DNA from: Kiloniella majae
Lineage (GTDB): Bacteria > Pseudomonadota > Alphaproteobacteria > Kiloniellales > Kiloniellaceae
Direction: 5' to 3'
Assembly: GCF_002118315.1 (NCBI RefSeq)
Contig: NZ_MTSZ01000008.1
Span: forward strand, 1-64,000
Length of the DNA: 64,000 bases
The translations under genes and the position numbers were made by a program. Below are positions 36,187 through 44,896 of the stretch, one piece after another. Position 1 is the stretch's first letter; every line of letters starts with the position of its first letter. The notes under the pieces are model-generated. The model saw nothing but the letters and a program-made list of their open reading frames with translations. It was not told the DNA's origin and made no database searches.

Positions 36187-37550
36187 TATAACTGATTCCA
36201 TAACTGTAAGGTTAGATAGCTTCTCCAAGGGGCCGCCATGTCAGAATTGATCGCTGTTGTATATTTTTGCAGCGCGTTTTTCACACCAAGATCACTATCG
36301 AGATAAACGTCTGGGTCACTTTGCCCCCTCATCTGGACATAGCCAATTGTCCACGGTCCAATTCCCTGAAGCTTATGCCAAGTGGACAGGTCATCCGGGA
36401 TGTCATGATCAAGATAATGTTGTGCCAGATTACGCAACGTTTTCTTGCGTGACATCGGAATCTTCAGAAAATCAAAGTCACTTTCGGCCAAACTTTCTGG
36501 CGACGGAAAAATCTTATTGTCACCAATCGAGTTCCCTAACTCCTCCACTAGGGTTCTGACCAATTCATGAGCTGCTGTAACCGAAATTTGCTGCCCCAGA
36601 ATAGCACGGACACCCGCCTCAAAAGATGACCAGATGCCCGGTAACCTCAACCCGGATTTAAGCGGGAACAGCGGACGAATACAGCCCTCAATATCTGATT
36701 CTATAGCCTGAATATCCACATTCATATCCAACACCCTGCGGATATTCGCGACCACCGCTTTCAGATGAGAAAGATCATCCAGACCAATGGTAACGATAAA
36801 ACGGTTTTTTGCTGAATCATGGCGTGCTGTAAAATGACCTAGAGAACCAAGCCAGTTAAAGGTCCGCCCATAACTGGTTTCATCGCACCATTCCAGCTTG
36901 CCTATCGCTCTTTTCGTCAAAAACCTCTGCATGGACGGCCAATCGTAAGGAGGACGGTAGTAGAGATTTAACTGCAAAATATTTGAAGCTGATTGACCCT
37001 TTTTCCGTACCTGCGAAGGTGTCAACTTCAGATGTGTTTTGAAACAGTCGTTAAACCGCCTCAAACTCTTGAAACCGCTCGCAAAAGCAACCTGAATAAT
37101 TGGCAGGTTCGTCTGATGTAATAACTGCTTCGCAAAAAGACATTGTTGATAAAGCGCATATGCCTTTGGCGAGATCCCAAGGCTTTTATCAAAAAGCCGC
37201 CTCAGATACCGATCTGTAATACCTAATTGATCAGCGAGTTTTTCAAGTGATCCGTCCTGCAAAGCACCTTCGTCAATCAATCTGATTGCGCGGTCCAATG
37301 TCGCGTTTGTTCCTTTCCACGCTGGCGATCCCGGCGCACTGTCAGGGCGACATCTCAAACAGGGCCGATACCCAGCATTCGCCGCCTCTATTGCAGTAGG
37401 AAAATATAAGACATTTTTTTCTTTCGGCGGATAGACCGGACAGATCGTACGGCAATAAATCCCTGTGGTTTTTACCGCAGTAAAAAATTTACCATCGAAC
37501 CGAGGGTCACGGGATAATCGGGCTTTTTGGCAAACTTTTGAATCAAGCAT
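36186..37550 (-). CDS. Ada-type regulator fused to AlkA 3-methyladenine DNA glycosylase
   Basis: A 454-residue fusion for the adaptive response to alkylation. Residues 1-75 are the Ada zinc domain with Cys33, Cys37, Cys64 and Cys67 at the E. coli spacing (Cys33 the expected methyl acceptor); residues about 82-185 are an AraC-type DNA-binding domain (VAFASGFKSLRRFNDCFK); the rest is AlkA, with helix-hairpin-helix LQGIGPWTIGYVQ and the catalytic aspartate in YLDSDLG. It thus senses methyl phosphotriesters, activates genes and excises damaged bases. It is coupled to ogt. Confidence 0.92.
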   Translation of the reverse strand: MLDSKVCQKARLSRDPRFDGKFFTAVKTTGIYCRTICPVYPPKEKNVLYFPTAIEAANAGYRPCLRCRPDSAPGSPAWKGTNATLDRAIRLIDEGALQDGSLEKLADQLGITDRYLRRLFDKSLGISPKAYALYQQCLFAKQLLHQTNLPIIQVAFASGFKSLRRFNDCFKTHLKLTPSQVRKKGQSASNILQLNLYYRPPYDWPSMQRFLTKRAIGKLEWCDETSYGRTFNWLGSLGHFTARHDSAKNRFIVTIGLDDLSHLKAVVANIRRVLDMNVDIQAIESDIEGCIRPLFPLKSGLRLPGIWSSFEAGVRAILGQQISVTAAHELVRTLVEELGNSIGDNKIFPSPESLAESDFDFLKIPMSRKKTLRNLAQHYLDHDIPDDLSTWHKLQGIGPWTIGYVQMRGQSDPDVYLDSDLGVKNALQKYTTAINSDMAAPWRSYLTLQLWNQL

Positions 37551-37713
37551 CCGAATCTCTAGCGGGTTAACGAGGTTATATCCATCATCTTAAATCGTAA
37601 CCCAAAGAATTCTGGCTAAAAACGGAACTGAACGCAAAAGCAGTCAACGCGACTTTCAAGAGGCAAAAAATTTACCTAAGAGTACAAATATATCTTGAAT
37701 ATAAAACCCAGCT

Positions 37714-38361
37714 CTATTCATTGATTACGATTTTGTCATTAACTGCATACAAGAAACACGGCTCGCCATTAGATTTAACCTCACAATAGCGGATCACTCT
37801 ATCTTTTAAGTCTTTGTGCGGTGCTGACTCTTTAGAATAAGCAAAGGAATTTGCACCATTGTTGCTTACCGCATAAACAAATGTCAGTTCAGGATTTTTG
37901 ATACTGATTCTACTTTGATAAACATCAAAGGTTTTTTTTTGACCTTCAGTGAGCTTTCCGCTGAAATTTACGACCTGCTCTTCAACTTTGGCCTTATCTT
38001 CTATTCGAGGTCCGCTTCTATCCCATACAACCTTTCCTCCAATATCATAAACTTTACAAACGATACCTTCTGGATTCAAGAAACCTCCTGCCTTGTTTAC
38101 ACATGCTCCATTGGCATAATATTTTAGCTTATTAGCCTTGCGACGACAGTCTCCATAGTCACAAGTGACACCATACCAACTGGACGTACCATCGGTGGAC
38201 ACAGAAAAAATCACGGGTTCATTTTCTAAATATCCTTGATAAGCAACTTTAATTTCTGGACTTAGTTCTATTGGACCAGAACCCGTCAAATTAAGCTGTC
38301 TTTTATTACAGCCGGAAAGTGTAATAACCATCCCGACAATAATTATGGCTATACGGAACAT
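37714..38361 (-). CDS. Predicted lipoprotein of unknown function
   Basis: A 215-residue protein starting with a lipoprotein signal whose lipobox is LSGC (Cys18). GGGGGAAT precedes the ATG. The mature part has several cysteines (CDYGDC, GACVNKAG, VCKVYD, YCEVKSNGEPCFLY), suggesting disulfides in the periplasm. I recognise no domain. Base use is more A/T-rich than in the neighbours. Confidence 0.75.
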   Translation of the reverse strand: MFRIAIIIVGMVITLSGCNKRQLNLTGSGPIELSPEIKVAYQGYLENEPVIFSVSTDGTSSWYGVTCDYGDCRRKANKLKYYANGACVNKAGGFLNPEGIVCKVYDIGGKVVWDRSGPRIEDKAKVEEQVVNFSGKLTEGQKKTFDVYQSRISIKNPELTFVYAVSNNGANSFAYSKESAPHKDLKDRVIRYCEVKSNGEPCFLYAVNDKIVINE

Positions 38362-38391
38362 TATTCCCCCACTTTATTCTTTGCAGAAAAT

Positions 38392-38437
38392 AAAAGCTCC
38401 ACACCCAAAGCACTTAGCTTTCAGGTATGGAGCTTTT
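38392..38437 (-). terminator. Terminator of the zinc-binding small protein gene
   Basis: AAAAGCTCCA and TGGAGCTTTT form a perfect 10-bp stem with a 26-nt loop; on the minus strand it ends in TTTTATTTT. Confidence 0.6.
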
Positions 38438-38460
38438 GAACATATCTTGATTGGAAAGCT

Positions 38461-38640
38461 TTAGTGACCGCTTCCGCCGCCAGCACCTTCTTTTAGTGTA
38501 AAATGCTTACTACAATAGGGGCAGGTAATCTCATTCTTCCCGTTCATGTTGAGATAAACGAGCGGGTGTCCCTCGGGACCACTGCCGCCATCACAGGCAA
38601 CAACGTTGGTTTCAACCTCTTGCGTTTCAGTAACGGCCAT
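38461..38640 (-). CDS. Small zinc-finger protein (CHCC type, NDUFS6-like)
   Basis: A 59-residue protein found by reading the minus strand directly. The ATG at 38640 has AGGA 7 nt upstream and the frame closes at 38461. Residues include VVACDGGSGPEGHPLVYLNM and ITCPYCSKHF, giving Cys16, His25, Cys40 and Cys43, the Cys-His-Cys-Cys ligand set of the short zinc-finger family related to the complex I subunit NDUFS6. It is common as a single gene in alphaproteobacteria; its role is not established. Confidence 0.9.
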   Translation of the reverse strand: MAVTETQEVETNVVACDGGSGPEGHPLVYLNMNGKNEITCPYCSKHFTLKEGAGGGSGH

Positions 38641-38902
38641 AACTCTTTCCTGACTTCACCCCTTGATTTTCGAACTGAACAACACCTTTTCCTTGCGATC
38701 TTCAGCCCACTTTATCTATGGGGGACTTTATTATTGAGACAATAGTCACTATGTAATGATGCTGAAATTCTTTTACCGTCCAGACAGGAAAGTTTCCAGC
38801 CTCTTTTTCCAACGGCTTCCTTTTCCCCACCGGACACCAATTTAAACCATTCTAGACCTTCTAAGGTAAACAGCCTTTTAAGGCGGACAGATAGTACATA
38901 TT

Positions 38903-39955
38903 ATGCCTGACGATCACAGTTACGCCCAAACATCACAAAGTACGCCCGGACGAAACACCCCGGAACAGTCTGAATTACCGGACTCAACAGATAAGGATCC
39001 ATCTGGCATGCCCACTTACGCCGTTGAACTCGAAGGTCTGACCAAGGTTTATCAGGCCGCCGGAAACGCCGAAGAAAAACGCGCCCTGAGTTCTGTTGAT
39101 CTCAAAATCCCGCGCGGGAGTATCTTTGGTCTTTTGGGGCCAAACGGCGCCGGGAAATCAACCCTGATCAATATTCTTGCTGGCCTCGTCAATAAAACCA
39201 GCGGCTCAGCCAAGATCTGGGGCCATGATATTGTGGACGAGATGCGTCCCGCCCGGATGTCAATTGGTGTGGTGCCACAGGAACTGAACTTTGATCCCTT
39301 CTTCACGCCCCTGGAATTGCTGGAACTTCAAGCCGGACTTTATGGTGTTCCCAAAAGTGAGCGCCGCAGCGAAGAAATTCTGGATGTCATGGGTCTCACC
39401 GACAAGGCAAAAACCTATACCCGTAGCCTGTCCGGCGGAATGAAACGCCGCTTGATGGTTGGCAAAGCCATGGTGCACAATCCCCCGGTTCTCGTTCTGG
39501 ACGAACCAACAGCAGGTGTGGATATCGAACTCCGCCAACAGCTTTGGGCCTATGTGCGCGAACTGAACAAACGCGGCACCACGATTCTGTTGACTACGCA
39601 CTATCTGGAAGAAGCAGAAGAGCTTTGTGATGAAATCGCCATCATCAACCACGGGCAGGTCATTGCCTGTGATACAACCCAAGCTCTACTTGCGCGTATC
39701 GAAAGCAAAACGCTTACTCTGACTCTCGGCGAAGATCTTGATAGTCTGCCGGGCAGCTTTACCGCTTTCCACGTTGAGCAAAAATCTGCACGAGAGCTAA
39801 CCTTCACCTATAAATCCGATGATGGGCAGCTCGCAGAAATCCTCAAAGCAGCACATGTTGCTGGTCTTTCCATTCTGGATCTGACAACAGATCAGGGCGA
39901 TCTGGAAGATATCTTCCTGCAGCTCACCCGTGGGGCGCATAACGCGACCGCCTAA
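38903..39955 (+). CDS. ABC transporter ATP-binding protein without adjacent permease
   Basis: A 350-residue ABC ATPase of the drug/polysaccharide-export (CcmA/NodI-like) type. The first 37 residues are a low-complexity extension; then come Walker A GPNGAGKST, the Q-loop VVPQE, signature LSGGMKRRL, Walker B VLVLDEP and the H-loop TTHYLEEAE. A C-terminal extension follows. The partner permease normally lies directly downstream; here the next gene is an alpha/beta hydrolase almost 300 bp away, so the ATPase is an orphan or its permease is elsewhere. Confidence 0.88.
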   Translation: MPDDHSYAQTSQSTPGRNTPEQSELPDSTDKDPSGMPTYAVELEGLTKVYQAAGNAEEKRALSSVDLKIPRGSIFGLLGPNGAGKSTLINILAGLVNKTSGSAKIWGHDIVDEMRPARMSIGVVPQELNFDPFFTPLELLELQAGLYGVPKSERRSEEILDVMGLTDKAKTYTRSLSGGMKRRLMVGKAMVHNPPVLVLDEPTAGVDIELRQQLWAYVRELNKRGTTILLTTHYLEEAEELCDEIAIINHGQVIACDTTQALLARIESKTLTLTLGEDLDSLPGSFTAFHVEQKSARELTFTYKSDDGQLAEILKAAHVAGLSILDLTTDQGDLEDIFLQLTRGAHNATA

Positions 39956-39985
39956 TATGATTTCACAAGTAACATAAGTTTATGA

Positions 39986-40006
39986 GGGGGAAGATCCTCT
40001 TCCCCC
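39986..40006 (+). terminator. Hairpin after the ABC ATPase gene
   Basis: GGGGGAAGA and TCTTCCCCC form a perfect 9-bp stem around TCC. No T run follows directly, so termination strength is uncertain. The remaining gap up to about 40245 shows no supported gene. Confidence 0.55.
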
Positions 40007-40245
40007 TTACCCCCCAAATCTATTTTTTGTCTTTAGATCACTAAATTATCAAAACTGATTTCTTGCCCTGAACCATGGGAAATCAAAAGCTTCTTCCATG
40101 CATTTTCCGCTTTAATCAGACTGGCAATTTATAGCCATTAAAGTTAGCTTTTACTCAAAGGCATGAAGACAGAAGTGTAGAGAGACCTATACGAACGATA
40201 AAACAAAGATGAGGAAAGCTAACTTGAGCGGCTATGAAGGTTAAA

Positions 40246-41346
40246 ATGTTTGGTGTGTGTGGAGTTTTAGATAACAGGTTGTGGTGCTCTCTTCTTTTGT
40301 GCCTGCTCATAATAACCTCCCTTGCCGCCTGTACGCCGCGCCTTGGCCCTGCAGGAGAACTTACACAGGCCGCAGAAATCACCAACGATTACCTGATTAC
40401 AGACGATGGCCTGCAGCTTCCTTTGCGAAGCTGGCTGCCCCAAGGAAAACCCTCTGCGATCATACTTGGCCTGCACGGCTTCAATGACTATTCCAATGCC
40501 TTTGATGGTCCCGGCACCTTCTGGAAAGACTCAGGTATCGCCACCTATGCCTATGATCAACGTGGATTTGGCGCCGCCCCTCATCCTGGCTTGTGGGGTG
40601 GACACAAACGCATGACATCCGATCTGCGTACCGCCGCCAAGCTCTTGCGCCAACGCCATCCAGACACCCCTCTCTATGTGCTCGGGATCAGCATGGGCGG
40701 CGCGGTTGCCATGGCCGCTTTGGAAGAAGAAAACGCATCAGAACAAAGCAATTCAGTTGACCTAGATTCTGGTCGGGATATAGCCAACTTAGATATCGAC
40801 GGCGTTATCCTCTCCGCCCCCGCCGTATGGGCCAGAAAAACCATGCCGTGGTATCAACGGGCGTCGTTGTGGCTGGTCGCCCATACCACTCCATGGGCAA
40901 GTTTTACCGGCAGTGGATTGAAAATACAGGCCTCGGACAATATCCCCATGCTAATCGGCCTTGGCAAAGATCCCCTTGTGATCAAAAGCACCCGGATTGA
41001 TAGCGTTTATGGCCTGACGGATTTAATGGATGCCGCCTATGGTTCACCCGACAGCCTGATCCTTCCCGCACTTTTGCTCTATGGCGAAAAGGATGAAGTC
41101 GTGCCCTGGCACCCGACACGCGATGTCTGGAAGCGATTGCCCAACGGCATCTCTGGCCCTCAAAAGGCAGCCCTCTACCCGGAAGGGTGGCACATGCTGT
41201 TGCGGGATTTACAGGCGGAAACTGTCCTTGCCGATATCGCAAGCTGGGTGAAAGACCAAGCAATGCCTTTGCCATCGGGCGCCGACCTTAACGCCCAACA
41301 GAAACTGGATCAGGAAGACCTGAAACAGGAAGCAAAAACGAATTGA
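40246..41346 (+). CDS. Alpha/beta hydrolase lipoprotein, monoacylglycerol-lipase-like
   Basis: ATG at 40246 (AAGG 6 nt upstream) is preferred over 40234, giving 366 residues. A signal peptide with lipobox SLAAC indicates an outer- or inner-membrane lipoprotein. The hydrolase has GLHGFNDYSNAF, nucleophile elbow LGISMGGAV, the acid in LLYGEKDEVVPW and the histidine in PEGWHMLLRD, i.e. a complete Ser-Asp-His triad, in the monoacylglycerol lipase (lysophospholipase) pattern. A role in membrane lipid turnover is likely; the exact substrate is unknown. Confidence 0.85.
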   Translation: MFGVCGVLDNRLWCSLLLCLLIITSLAACTPRLGPAGELTQAAEITNDYLITDDGLQLPLRSWLPQGKPSAIILGLHGFNDYSNAFDGPGTFWKDSGIATYAYDQRGFGAAPHPGLWGGHKRMTSDLRTAAKLLRQRHPDTPLYVLGISMGGAVAMAALEEENASEQSNSVDLDSGRDIANLDIDGVILSAPAVWARKTMPWYQRASLWLVAHTTPWASFTGSGLKIQASDNIPMLIGLGKDPLVIKSTRIDSVYGLTDLMDAAYGSPDSLILPALLLYGEKDEVVPWHPTRDVWKRLPNGISGPQKAALYPEGWHMLLRDLQAETVLADIASWVKDQAMPLPSGADLNAQQKLDQEDLKQEAKTN

Positions 41347-41361
41347 GTTTAAAAACGAAAC

Positions 41362-41976
41362 CTACGCTTCATCTTCTTCAGGCAGATGATATCTGCGAAT
41401 CACAGGATACTGACTAAAGATAAAGAGCACCATCAACCCCATTGATCCCAGAACTTTGAAGTTCACCCAGAAATCATTGGACTGTGTGCGCCAGACAATT
41501 TCGTTCAACACTGCCATACCAAGGAAGTAGAAACCAAAACGGATGGTCAGAATGCGCCAACCTTCATCGGTCATGTTCCAAGCTTTCTGCATCAAAGGCT
41601 TGATCAAGGGACGCTTGAAAATAAACAGACCACCGAAAAGAACCAGCGCAAAGATGGTCTGAATAATGGTCGGCTTCATTTTGATAAAAGTTTCATCGTT
41701 CAGATAGACCGTCAGGCCACCAAAAACCATCACCACCACAGCAGTAATCAGGGGAACTTTTGGAATTTTGCCATCGTAATAAAGCGAAAAGGCAATCCCG
41801 ATCACGGTGGTGATCATCAGGCCCACAGTCGCAGCAATTAACTGCGTTGTATTCTGAAGAATTTCATGCGGAAAGGCGGTGACAATACGATCAAAACCAT
41901 AATAGATCCCCATAAAGATCAGAATTGGACCATATTCAATTGCAGGTCCCATCCAATTCGGTTTTTGACGCGCCAT
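41362..41976 (-). CDS. yciB: YciB/IspZ-family inner membrane protein (septation protein A)
   Basis: A 204-residue inner membrane protein with about five to six membrane segments. ATG at 41976 has AGGGAG 6 nt upstream and encodes MARQKPNWMGPAIEYGPILIFMG, the typical start; the frame runs 49 codons further upstream without support. Motifs WRILTIRFGFYFLGMAVLNEIVWR and NDFWVNFKVLGSMGLMVLF are family hallmarks. It is linked to cell envelope and septation in other proteobacteria. Confidence 0.93.
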   Translation of the reverse strand: MARQKPNWMGPAIEYGPILIFMGIYYGFDRIVTAFPHEILQNTTQLIAATVGLMITTVIGIAFSLYYDGKIPKVPLITAVVVMVFGGLTVYLNDETFIKMKPTIIQTIFALVLFGGLFIFKRPLIKPLMQKAWNMTDEGWRILTIRFGFYFLGMAVLNEIVWRTQSNDFWVNFKVLGSMGLMVLFIFSQYPVIRRYHLPEEDEA

Positions 41977-42399
41977 TCCTAACTCCCTTTTTGTTCTGAT
42001 CCAACGCCATCTCGGCGACATCAGAACATCAAACCAGCGATAAATGCCTTCAATCAGAAGAAAGCATCTTACCACATCCCGAAAATCTGTTGCCCAACAA
42101 GCCACAAAGGACAGGGCAAACACAAGAAAAAAGCACTAACGCAGCGCGTTCAGCTTATTATCAAAGCAATATAGGGAAGGTATCGGAAATTCCAAGGGCT
42201 CTGTAGTGCAGCTCAATACACTTACTCACACAATGAAACAAAGGGCGTTCGACAACCTGAAGACTGGCAGAAGCAAAGCGTCCAGAGATAATTTTATCAG
42301 AGCAATAAATTTATCCCCTCAACAAAGGCAACAGCCATTTTGCCCCTTTACCTCGTCCATAGCTTGCAGTAATGTCCGCCCTATTGGCCCTCTGCTTAA
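41977..42399. other. Intergenic region before tRNA-Arg
   Basis: No supported gene or clear structure. It contains the yciB leader on the left and the promoter region of tRNA-Arg on the right. Confidence 0.6.
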
Positions 42400-42476
42400 G
42401 CACCCGTAGCTCAGCTGGATAGAGTGTCGCCCTCCGAAGGCGAAGGTCACAGGTTCGAATCCTGTCGGGTGCGCCA
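42400..42476 (+). tRNA. tRNA-Arg (anticodon CCG)
   Basis: A 77-nt cloverleaf with acceptor stem GCACCCG/CGGGTGC, D-loop AGCTCAGCTGGATAGAG, anticodon loop CTCCGAA (anticodon CCG, reading CGG), T-arm with GGTTCGAATCC, discriminator G and encoded CCA. A tyrosine integrase gene starts about 100 bp downstream in the same direction, so its 3' end is the likely attachment site of the element to the right. Confidence 0.96.
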
Positions 42477-42522
42477 ATAAAATCAATAATTTACCATTTT
42501 TGAAAAATCTCTCTTTTGCCTT

Positions 42523-42542
42523 TTTGGGACAATTTTGGGACA
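42523..42542 (+). repeat. Direct repeat TTTGGGACA x2 beside the attachment site
   Basis: TTTGGGACA occurs twice with an 11-bp period (42523-42531 and 42534-42542), about 50 bp after the tRNA and just before the integrase. Such repeats near attachment sites often bind the integrase arm domain. Confidence 0.5.
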
Positions 42543-42574
42543 CTAACTTCTAAAAGTTATTTTAGGAGCAAGAA

Positions 42575-43561
42575 ATGGCGACTATTTCGAAGCGCGGGGT
42601 ATATCAATGGCAAGCCAAGATTCGCAAACAAGGATATCCGGTACAAAGTAAGACTTTTGATACCAAACGTGAGGCTGAGGCCTGGGCCGCCGTAATCGAA
42701 TCAGAAATGACTCGTTCTGTATTTGTTGATCGATCCTTAAGCGAACGGGAAACTTTGGAAGATGTCATAATTCGCTATATAAATTACATTGCCCCGAAAC
42801 ATAAAGGTGGCGACGCCGAAGTAGCGCGTCTCAACAAATTCTTAAATGACGAACAAGATTTATCTTGCCGTATCATGGCAACACTAACCATTGAAGATTT
42901 TGAAAGTTATCGGGACAAACGTCTAAACGAAAACAAAGCGCCGGGGACAGTAAAAAGAGAACTAGGCCTTTTACACAGCGTTATTGAATCTTCACTTCGA
43001 AGACTGGGCCTTCTAGAGAATCCAGTTACGAAAGTTAAACGCCCAAAAGTAAATGATAACCGTATCATGCGTTTCTACGGCGATGATGAGACAAGGTTAA
43101 TGAAGGCTCTCGATTCTTGCCGAAATCCTTGGATTAAACCTGCGGTAATTTTAGCTTTAGAAACTGCAATGAGGCGAAGTGAGTTACTTAACCTACAGTG
43201 GCAACACATTGATCTGGAAACACGCGTTGCACACCTCCCTGATACAAAAAACGGCGAATCACGCGATGTCCCTCTGTCCTCTATCGCAATACAAACACTG
43301 AAGGACTTACCGCAACATGAAAGTGGTCAAGTTCTACGCACAACTGCCGAAGGTATTAAAAATGCATTTGAAAGGGCTCGTAAACGCGCTGATTTGGAGC
43401 ACTTCAACTTTCATGATTTAAGGCATGAAGCTATTTCAAGACTATTTGAGGCAAATTGGAACGTCATGGAAGTAGCGACAGTATCCGGCCACAAAGACTT
43501 ACAGAGCCTTAAACGTTATACAAATCTTAAAGCAGCCGATCTTGCTAAAAAGATGGGGTGA
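42575..43561 (+). CDS. Tyrosine recombinase / site-specific integrase
   Basis: A 328-residue phage-type integrase. The catalytic residues are complete: Arg200 (AMRRSELL), Lys225 (DTKNGESR), His280 and Arg283 (FHDLRHE), His306 (SGHKD) and the nucleophile Tyr315 (KRYTN). An N-terminal arm-binding part (residues 1-50) and a core-binding part precede the catalytic domain. AGGAG lies 7 nt before the ATG. The gene directly follows tRNA-Arg, the usual position for an integrase that uses a tRNA 3' end. It converges with the hlyD-like gene, 6 nt apart. Confidence 0.95.
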   Translation: MATISKRGVYQWQAKIRKQGYPVQSKTFDTKREAEAWAAVIESEMTRSVFVDRSLSERETLEDVIIRYINYIAPKHKGGDAEVARLNKFLNDEQDLSCRIMATLTIEDFESYRDKRLNENKAPGTVKRELGLLHSVIESSLRRLGLLENPVTKVKRPKVNDNRIMRFYGDDETRLMKALDSCRNPWIKPAVILALETAMRRSELLNLQWQHIDLETRVAHLPDTKNGESRDVPLSSIAIQTLKDLPQHESGQVLRTTAEGIKNAFERARKRADLEHFNFHDLRHEAISRLFEANWNVMEVATVSGHKDLQSLKRYTNLKAADLAKKMG

Positions 43562-43567
43562 TATTTA

Positions 43568-44896
43568 TCACTCTTCCCTAAAAGCTCTCTCCAACTGATC
43601 TGTCAGTGGTTTTATCAGATAGCTGAGAGCAGAACGTTCGCCGGTTTGGATATAAACTTCAGCAGGCATACCTGGGACAAGCTTGACAGTGTTCAGACGC
43701 GCCATTTCTTCTTCGGGGATTTCGATAATGCCTTGATAATAAGGTATGCCACTTTGGGGGTCCTGTAGGCGGTCTGGAGAGACTTTCAGGACATAACCGT
43801 TGAGTTCAGGTGTGACCTTCTGGTTGAAGGCCGGGAACTTCACAACAGCCGGTTGGCCGCTGTAGACCTGATCGACATTTTGAGGGTCAACCTGTGCTTC
43901 AACGGTCAGGCGTTCATCAAAGGGGACGATCTGCATCAGAGGCTCCGCAGGAGAAACTACACCACCAACCGTAAAGATACTGGAACCATGGATAATGCCA
44001 TCAACCGGGGCCTTGATTTCTACACGTGCCAACTGTTCCTGATAGGCTATTCTTTGTTCTTCCAACTCTGATATAGAAGAATTGGTTTCCTTGAGTTCGG
44101 TCAAAGCGCGTTCACGGTAATCCTGTTCAACCTGCAGGATCTGCAGCTCGGCTTCCCCGATCTGGTTTTCTGCCCGGGCGATATTCGCAACCAGTTCAGA
44201 TATTTCACCATCAAGCTTGGCAGCTTCCCGTTCCAGTGCCAGTAAACGCGGGAGCGTTGCATGGCCCTTTTCATAGAGCTTGCGCAGCCCCGTAAGCTCT
44301 TGAGAGATGAAATCACCCTGCTGCTTTTTGGACTTCCGCAAGCCCCTGAGGCCGGAGATTTCATTGCCGGATTGGGTTATACGTTTCCTGAGTTGGCCAA
44401 TCTGGCCTTTACGGGTGCTTTCCCGGGCCTGAAAGAGATTAATGTGATCCCGGTGGATCTGCCACTCCTCAGCATCTTGGGCCAGAGCTTCAAACTGAGA
44501 TGGAATCTCGACAGTCTCTTTACCATCTCGTTCGGCAATCAGACGCTCTCGCTGTGCATAGGCTTCATAGAGACGGTTCTCGGTAATGACAAAGTTGGTT
44601 TGCACCATGGTCTCGTCCAGACGCACCAGTACATCACCCGCTTTGACGCTGTCACCGTCTTTGACAAGGATCTCGCCAACCAGTCCGCCATCGAGATGCT
44701 GAATGGTTTTAGGCTTGCCCTCAACGATCACAACGCCCGTGGCAATCACGGCGCCAGAGATCGAGGCCATGACAGACCAACCGCCGAGCCCAATGACAAG
44801 GGCCGCCACCGTCAACAGACCCGTTAGTACATAGCGCCCAGATCCCGCCCACAGCTTTTCCGACCAAAGCTCTTGTGTTTCTTGCTGTTGCATCAT
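43568..44896 (-). CDS. Type I secretion membrane fusion protein (HlyD family)
   Basis: The periplasmic adaptor of a type I secretion system, joining the ABC transporter to a TolC-type outer membrane channel. The 442 residues start with a short cytoplasmic part and one membrane segment (about 21-42), then lipoyl-like halves (VVIEGKPKTIQHLDGGLVGEILVKDGDSVKAGDVLVRLD pattern) around a long coiled coil (about 110-265) and a beta-barrel end (VPGMPAEVYIQTGERS). The ATG follows the stop of the ABC gene directly. No TolC gene is in the window, so a chromosomal one is presumably used. Confidence 0.94.
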   Translation of the reverse strand: MMQQQETQELWSEKLWAGSGRYVLTGLLTVAALVIGLGGWSVMASISGAVIATGVVIVEGKPKTIQHLDGGLVGEILVKDGDSVKAGDVLVRLDETMVQTNFVITENRLYEAYAQRERLIAERDGKETVEIPSQFEALAQDAEEWQIHRDHINLFQARESTRKGQIGQLRKRITQSGNEISGLRGLRKSKKQQGDFISQELTGLRKLYEKGHATLPRLLALEREAAKLDGEISELVANIARAENQIGEAELQILQVEQDYRERALTELKETNSSISELEEQRIAYQEQLARVEIKAPVDGIIHGSSIFTVGGVVSPAEPLMQIVPFDERLTVEAQVDPQNVDQVYSGQPAVVKFPAFNQKVTPELNGYVLKVSPDRLQDPQSGIPYYQGIIEIPEEEMARLNTVKLVPGMPAEVYIQTGERSALSYLIKPLTDQLERAFREE

